Below, piece after piece: positions 57,550 through 62,330 of a stretch of 62,330 nucleotides of DNA. The DNA lies in contig NZ_FMCH01000543.1 of assembly GCF_900091855.1 (NCBI RefSeq), positions 1 through 62,330 of the forward strand. The letters run 5' to 3'. The stretch comes from Streptomyces sp. DvalAA-14 (GTDB taxonomy: Bacteria; Actinomycetota; Actinomycetes; Streptomycetales; Streptomycetaceae). Every line of letters starts with the position of its first letter. Within the stretch, counting starts at the first letter, position 1. Under the pieces are notes generated by a model. The model made no database searches, was not told the DNA's origin, and saw only the letters and a list, made by a program, of their open reading frames with translations. Both the position numbers and the translations under genes were made by a program.

Positions 57550-58429
57550 GGGCCGGAGGAGACCCCACCGGTTGTGCTGGCAGCGGCCGGCCTGCACTGC
57601 CGAGTGCTGCATGAACCCGGGGCTGCATGGGGAGGAGGGGCTGGGTCCTCGGGGAAAGGGTGGCCCCGCCGGTGTTCGGGGCAGGTTACCTCTGCTTCGG
57701 GCACCGCAAAATCTGTGATCGCTGGAGTAGACATTGGGCGGTGGTGTGGTTATGGTTTCTCTCGTAGCCCAGAGAGACAGCAGGGCCTGGCAGAAATGAA
57801 CTGCCGGGCAGCAGGACACGCAGTCGCAGTGCGCAAGGCGGTGCGGTGGTGGAGTTTCGAAGCCAGGGCAGTTGCAGGACGGCGACGGGACTGACGACCG
57901 GACCGGGTGGCCAGCAGTGATCAGGGGCCGCCGTGAGCGGGACCGCGGTGACGGTACCCGTAAGTGCAATCCGCAGTGCCCAGCAGTGAAATCGGTGAGC
58001 AGTACCTCGGTGAAGGCGTCGGCTGCGGACGCGCGCACCGGGAGGTTCGGCAGTGGGGTTCCAAGCCGGAGCAGGCGCAGGACGGGCGACGGGGCTGGCT
58101 GCCGAAGCGTGGCGCTTTTCCAGGCCACCGGCAATTCGTAGTACCGGTTGTGGCAAGTGATTGGTCCAGAGGGACGAACGGAGGAGTAGAGCGCCATCGG
58201 GATCGCCCGGGCCGAGGTTTTGAGCCCGGGTACCGCAGGACATCGATAGTGAGGTGGTCTCCGGTCAAGCAACCGCGATCCCCGCACCCGCTGCCCACCC
58301 CCCCGGTGGCGGTGCGGACCCAGTAGGCCGGCGCAGTATCAGGGCCGGCAGATGGTGTTGCAGTTCCTTCGGGGCCCTGGTGCCGCAAGAGCACCAGGGC
58401 CCCTCCAGCGTGTTCCACAGAGAGGTGCG
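57550..58429. other. Long stretch without a recognised gene
   Basis: About 880 bases with open frames on several strands but none with a ribosome site or recognisable domain. Third-position GC is not consistently raised in any frame. It may be degraded sequence or regulatory DNA before the MerR-like gene. Confidence 0.45.
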
Positions 58430-58765
58430 ATGACAGCAGAAGGCTCGTTCGGCCGGCTCGACGACGACGACTACCCCGCCTACACCATGGGCCGGGCCGC
58501 CGAGATGCTCGGCACCACCCAGGGCTTCCTGCGCGCCGTCGGCGAAGCCCGCCTGATCACCCCACTGCGCTCCGAGGGCGGCCACCGCCGTTACTCCCGC
58601 TATCAGCTGCGCGTCGCCGCCCGCGCCCGGGAACTCGTCGACAACGGAACCCCTATCGAGGCCGCGTGCCGCATCGTCATCCTCGAGGACCAGCTCGAAG
58701 AAGCCCAGCGCATCAACGCCGAATACCGCCGCGCCGCCGAATCCCGGCCCACGGCTGACACCTAG
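58430..58765 (+). CDS. BldC-like MerR-family small regulator
   Basis: A 111-residue protein with a MerR-type winged helix (YTMGRAAEMLGTTQGFLRAV, GGHRRYSRYQLRVAARAREL) and a C-terminal helix (IVILEDQLEEAQRINAEYRR) that may dimerise. It has the form of small Streptomyces regulators that lack an effector domain. ATG 58430 has AGAGAGG upstream. The gene is monocistronic, and its targets are unknown. It is longer than BldC itself, so I do not use that gene symbol. Confidence 0.88.
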   Translation: MTAEGSFGRLDDDDYPAYTMGRAAEMLGTTQGFLRAVGEARLITPLRSEGGHRRYSRYQLRVAARARELVDNGTPIEAACRIVILEDQLEEAQRINAEYRRAAESRPTADT

Positions 58766-59318
58766 CCGCGGTCCGCGCAGGTTCCCGGGCAGGACTGCCG
58801 ACGTACCGGAAGCCGAGGGCGGGCCTCCTGAGCGTCCGATCCCGGCATACGCCGCTCTCGCCGGTGCGGCTCCCTGCCGGTTCCGCAGACGGCTTGGAGC
58901 AGGGGGCCGGAGGGCGGCCGTCAAGGCCCGGTCGAGGTCCTTGAGGGCGAGTCGGACAGCGAATCCGGGGGCGTAGAACGCGTTGTCCATGGCGCGCGAG
59001 GGGCCCCGGCCTGCAGGACCCGGACAAATGTCGCGTGGTCGATGCCGAGCCCGTCGGGCACGGGACGTGTCCGGGCGGGGACCTCCTGCGGGCCGCCTTC
59101 TCCAAGCCCACCCGCACCGCCCGTGCCCGTCCCACTGGGACCCGCTCCCTTCCCCCCGGTCAACGCGAGCGGACCGCAGCGGCCGCGATGCCGATGCGCA
59201 AACCCCGCGGCCACCGTCCGGCCCGGGACCCACCGTCCGGCCTGGGGCAACGACGAACCCGCAGGGGTAGCACGGTATTTGAGTGGTCGCCACCCGCCAG
59301 CCCAGGGACACTGGCCCG
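58766..59318. other. Intergenic stretch without a recognised gene
   Basis: About 550 bases, very GC-rich, with no ribosome site or domain in any frame. Long overlapping open frames here are composition artefacts. Confidence 0.45.
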
Positions 59319-59612
59319 ATGCGCATCCGAGCGGCCGGTATCGAAGAACTTCCTCTCCTCCCGGACATCGAAAGGGCCGCCGGGCAGTGCTTTCACGGCA
59401 TCGGCATGCCGGAGATCGCCGATGACGACCCTCTCCCGCTCGAGGAACTCGCCCGCTACCAGCGGGTCCGACTGGCCTGGCTGGCAGCCGACGGAACTGA
59501 TGGCGTCGCCGCCAAATGTCACGACGTCCAGGAAAAGGTCCGGGCGCTGATCACCCGGGAGTCGGCAGGGCAACGCCGCGTACTGACGGCCACGGGCCAA
59601 CGGCAGGGGTGA
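59319..59612 (+). pseudogene. Truncated GNAT acetyltransferase
   Basis: From ATG 59319 the frame starts RIRAAGIEELPLLPDIERAA then CFHGIGMPEIADDDPLPLEE and RYQRVRLAWLAADGTD, the N-terminal third of a GNAT acetyltransferase. Before the acetyl-CoA motif it switches to GVAAKCHDVQEKVRALITRE and stops, so the catalytic region is missing. Confidence 0.65.
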
Positions 59613-59917
59613 CGCACTGCGCCGCGGGCTCGCGCCACCTGTCCGCGCGCCGAACGGGAAACCGGCCCTGTCGGCCGCGCGGCCGGCCCCGGCGCTCATC
59701 CCCCCGTCGGGCACCGGCGCCGACCGCACCTCAAGATTCGCGGCTCCGGGTGTTGATGCGCAGCCCTGAATCACCGCGCGCATCAATTCCCCTAAGCACT
59801 GGTCAGGGAGGTGGCGGCCGGTCAATTCCGCGCGTAGCGGCGTTGCCGCCGACTGACGGCGGTACATACGGTGTTGCCGCCCGCTGACGAGGTTTCATGG
59901 TGGAGGGGTAATGCGGA

Positions 59918-61978
59918 ATGGGGCGTCATGAGATCCCGCTGGACCCGGCCGACGGGCCGTTGCAGCGATTCGCCTACGACTTGCGCAGGCTGCGGCAAGA
60001 AGCCGGAGGCATGACGTACCGGGCGATGGCACAGCGGACGAGGTTCGCGGCGGTGACGCTGTCCCGGGCGGCCGCCGGGGAGCAGTTCGCCTCGCTCGCC
60101 GTGGTGCTGGCGTACGTGGAGGCGTGCGGCGGCGATGCCGGGCACTGGGAGCGGCGCTGGCACGCCGTGGCGGGTGAGGTGGCCGCCGAGCCGTGCGAGA
60201 GCGGAGACGAGGACGCGCCCTACCGGGGGCTGGCCCGGTTCGAGCCGGATGACCGGGAGGTGTTCTTCGGCCGGGACCAGCTCGTCGCCGAGCTGCGCGA
60301 CCGGGTCTACGCCCACCGCCTGGTGGCCCTGGTGGGCGCGTCGGGCAGTGGAAAGTCCTCCCTGCTGCGCGCCGGACTCATCCCCGCGCTGCGGGCCCAG
60401 CACGCACCGGAACGGCGGCTGGCGGCCATCCGGATCCTCACCCCGGGTCAGCACCCGATGTCCGCCCACCGCACGGTGCTGACACCCCGTCAGGATCGCG
60501 GTGACACTGTGGTCGTGGTCGACCAGCTCGAGGAGCTGTTCACCCTGTGTGCGGATCCGGCCGAGCGTGCGGCCTTCCTCGACCTCCTGGTGGCCGCGGT
60601 GCCGCGTGACAGCCGGCTGCGGATCGTGATCGCAGTGCGGGCCGACTTCTTCAGCCGCTGCGCCGAGCACCACCAACTGTCCGCAGCGCTACGGGAGTCC
60701 ATTGTCCTCATCGGCCCCATGAGCCCGGCCGAGTTGCGGGAGACCATCGTCAAGCCGGCCGCAACGGCCGGGCTGATCGTCGAGCGTGAGCTGACCGCCC
60801 GGATCATTTCCGAGATCGCCGACGCACCCGGCGCGTTGCCCCTGATGTCCCACGCGCTGCTGGAGACGTGGCGGCGCCGCAAAGGCCGTGCCCTGACCAT
60901 GGCCGCCTATCTGGCGGCGGGCGGCGTGCACGGCGCCATCGCCCGTACCGCCGAGCGGTTCTACACCCAGCTCACCCCCGAACGTGCCAGCAGCGCCAAG
61001 CGCTTGCTGTTGCGCCTGATCGCTCCGGGCGAGGGCACCCCGGACACCGGCCGTCCCGCCGAGCGCGCCGAACTCGGGCCGCGGACCGGTACGGGGGAGT
61101 CCGCCGACGCGACCGCGGTACTCGAACGGCTGGCCCGCGCACGGCTGGTCACCCTCGACGGCGACACCGTGCGCCTGGCCCACGAAGCCCTCATCTCCTC
61201 GTGGCCCAGGCTGCGGTCCTGGATCGACGAGGACCGCGAACGCCTGCGAGCCCACCGCCGCCTCACCGACGCCGCCACCACCTGGCACGAACTGGGCCGG
61301 GATCCGGGCGCCCTGTACCGCGGCACCCGCCTGGCCACAGCGGCCGACACCTTCCAGGACACCGAAGCCCGCGCGGCACTCACCGTCCTGGAGACGTCCT
61401 TCCTCGACGCCTCCCTGGCGCTGCGCGACCGCGAAACCCGCACCGCCGCCCGTACCACCCGCCGCCTGCGGCAGTTCACGGTGGCCCTGTCGCTGCTGCT
61501 TGCCGTCGCCGTCGCCGCCGGTTCGCTGGCCTTCCTGCAACGGCAGCACGCCATCAGTGCCCGGCGCGTGGCCGAGTCGCGTCAGCTGGCAGCCCAGTCC
61601 GCCCAATTACGCGCCGATGATCACGACCTGGCCGCCCTGCTCGCGGTCCGCGCCTACCGCACCAGTCACACCGAGCAGGCCCTCGCCAGCCTCAACACGG
61701 CGGCCAACTACCCGCTGCGGCAGAGGCTGGCCGGCCACACCGGCGCGGTGGCCGTCGTGGCCTTCAGCCCGGACGGCAGAACGATGGCAACCGGCGGCAC
61801 TGACCGGACCGTGCGCCTGTGGGACACCGCCACCGGCCGCGGGCGGGGCTCGTCCGCTGCGGCGGCGGGGTGGCCGACGTCGCCTTCCTCCCGGACGGGC
61901 GGACCGTGGCCATCGGCGGCGAGGACGGCGGCATTCACATGTGGGACACCGCCACCGGCCGCACCCGCACCACCCTGA
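59918..61978 (+). CDS. XRE-nSTAND1-WD40 protein (conflict/signalling ATPase)
   Basis: The intact frame encodes an N-terminal XRE-like helix-turn-helix (about 15-70, [20 protein letters not shown]), then [19 protein letters not shown], the usual entry to an nSTAND1 ATPase. That domain has Walker [21 protein letters not shown] (about residues 140-160), Walker [15 protein letters not shown] and the winged-helix region. A membrane segment follows (about 520-545, [20 protein letters not shown]), then a helical spacer and the first WD40 repeat ([20 protein letters not shown]). After LWDTATGR the frame degenerates to a stop at 61978 because of a frameshift. Such proteins sense a trigger through WD40 repeats and assemble through the ATPase. 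Confidence 0.85.
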   Translation: MGRHEIPLDPADGPLQRFAYDLRRLRQEAGGMTYRAMAQRTRFAAVTLSRAAAGEQFASLAVVLAYVEACGGDAGHWERRWHAVAGEVAAEPCESGDEDAPYRGLARFEPDDREVFFGRDQLVAELRDRVYAHRLVALVGASGSGKSSLLRAGLIPALRAQHAPERRLAAIRILTPGQHPMSAHRTVLTPRQDRGDTVVVVDQLEELFTLCADPAERAAFLDLLVAAVPRDSRLRIVIAVRADFFSRCAEHHQLSAALRESIVLIGPMSPAELRETIVKPAATAGLIVERELTARIISEIADAPGALPLMSHALLETWRRRKGRALTMAAYLAAGGVHGAIARTAERFYTQLTPERASSAKRLLLRLIAPGEGTPDTGRPAERAELGPRTGTGESADATAVLERLARARLVTLDGDTVRLAHEALISSWPRLRSWIDEDRERLRAHRRLTDAATTWHELGRDPGALYRGTRLATAADTFQDTEARAALTVLETSFLDASLALRDRETRTAARTTRRLRQFTVALSLLLAVAVAAGSLAFLQRQHAISARRVAESRQLAAQSAQLRADDHDLAALLAVRAYRTSHTEQALASLNTAANYPLRQRLAGHTGAVAVVAFSPDGRTMATGGTDRTVRLWDTATGRGRGSSAAAAGWPTSPSSRTGGPWPSAARTAAFTCGTPPPAAPAPP

Positions 61979-62330
61979 CCGGGAAGTCCGACGATCCGGT
62001 GGATCCCGTCCTGCTCGCGCCTGGTGCGGCCACGGCGATCAGAATCTATGACAGGGTCGTCCGCCTGTGGGGCACCGACAACGGTCGGGGGCGCGCCGTC
62101 CTGCCCGGCGCCGGCGACCACTTGATCTCGGTGGTGGCTTTCAGTCCCGACGGCCGTACCCTGGCCACCGGCGGTGACACGGTGCAGCTGTGGGACCCGC
62201 CACCGGCCACCCGCGCACCACCCTCACCGGGCACGGCTACGGGGTGACGGCCATCGCCTACAGTCCGGACGGACGGACCCTGGCCACCGGCGGCATGGAC
62301 GGCACCGTGAGCCTGTGGGCCGCCGGCCCC
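61850..62330 (+). pseudogene. Out-of-frame continuation of the WD40 region, cut by the window edge
   Basis: In another frame the WD40 repeats continue as [35 protein letters not shown] and [15 protein letters not shown] to a stop at about 62247. Near 62200 the frame changes again to [20 protein letters not shown] and runs off the end. So two or more single-base breaks split the propeller. Confidence 0.8.

Overview
The base composition (about 70% GC with third codon positions almost always G or C), the Streptomyces-style regulators (SpoIIE/RsbU-type phosphatase, BldC/MerR-like small regulator, PknB-like kinase, CsbD, F420-type LLM oxidoreductases) and the large secreted polysaccharide-degrading enzymes point to a soil actinomycete of the Streptomycetaceae type. 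I cannot name the species. No tRNA, rRNA or CRISPR array was seen.

Region 1 (1-10 kb) is an L-arabinose utilisation regulon: a LacI-family regulator, araD, araA, an aldose 1-epimerase, and a sugar ABC importer (lipoprotein binding protein, double ATPase, permease). Six copies of one 14-bp operator (consensus TGTKARCGCTMACA) sit before the regulator, before araD, before the importer and before a secreted GH5-like/CBM13 enzyme at 10.4 kb. No ribulokinase (araB) is in the window.

Region 2 (10-25 kb) is a secreted plant-polysaccharide degradation island: GH5-like enzyme with ricin-type lectin, a Ser/Thr kinase, a clan GH-A hydrolase with FN3+CBM2, a GH6 cellulase, a GH10 xylanase and a GH48 cellobiohydrolase. 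Three of them have a perfect CebR-type operator TGGGAGCGCTCCCA; the xylanase instead has CGAAA-N-TTTCG boxes. Several orphan carbohydrate-binding fragments show past gene loss and duplication.

Region 3 (25-44 kb) is a graveyard of broken transposases (relatives of IS3/IS481-type integrases, IS5, ISL3, IS630, IS1380) with islands of intact genes: an LLM oxidoreductase, a secreted SGNH lipase, CsbD, and, most notably, a compact conflict-type locus made of a small EACC1-like protein, a caspase-like protease and an Hsp70 (31.7-34.7 kb). The protease and Hsp70 are probably one fused gene separated by a single base. Further on are a P-loop kinase, a phosphotransferase, an XRE-cupin/YbaK pair and a DHFR-like reductase.

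Region 4 (45-48 kb) holds a membrane protein, a membrane-anchored sulfite-oxidase-like molybdoenzyme and a COG4315-like lipoprotein. Two promoters in this block carry the same AGAACGTTC-centred operator over or beside the -35 box, so the three genes may form one regulated envelope redox module.

Region 5 (49-62 kb) contains a PAS/GAF/SpoIIE phosphatase, an NAD-dependent epimerase, an aquaporin, a TetR-controlled SDR/LLM oxidoreductase group, a BldC-like MerR regulator and, at the right edge, an XRE-nSTAND1-WD40 protein whose WD40 part is broken by frameshifts and runs off the window. Several single-base frame breaks in C-rich tracts (permease, GH5 leader, caspase-Hsp70, WD40) raise the question of real decay versus sequencing error.
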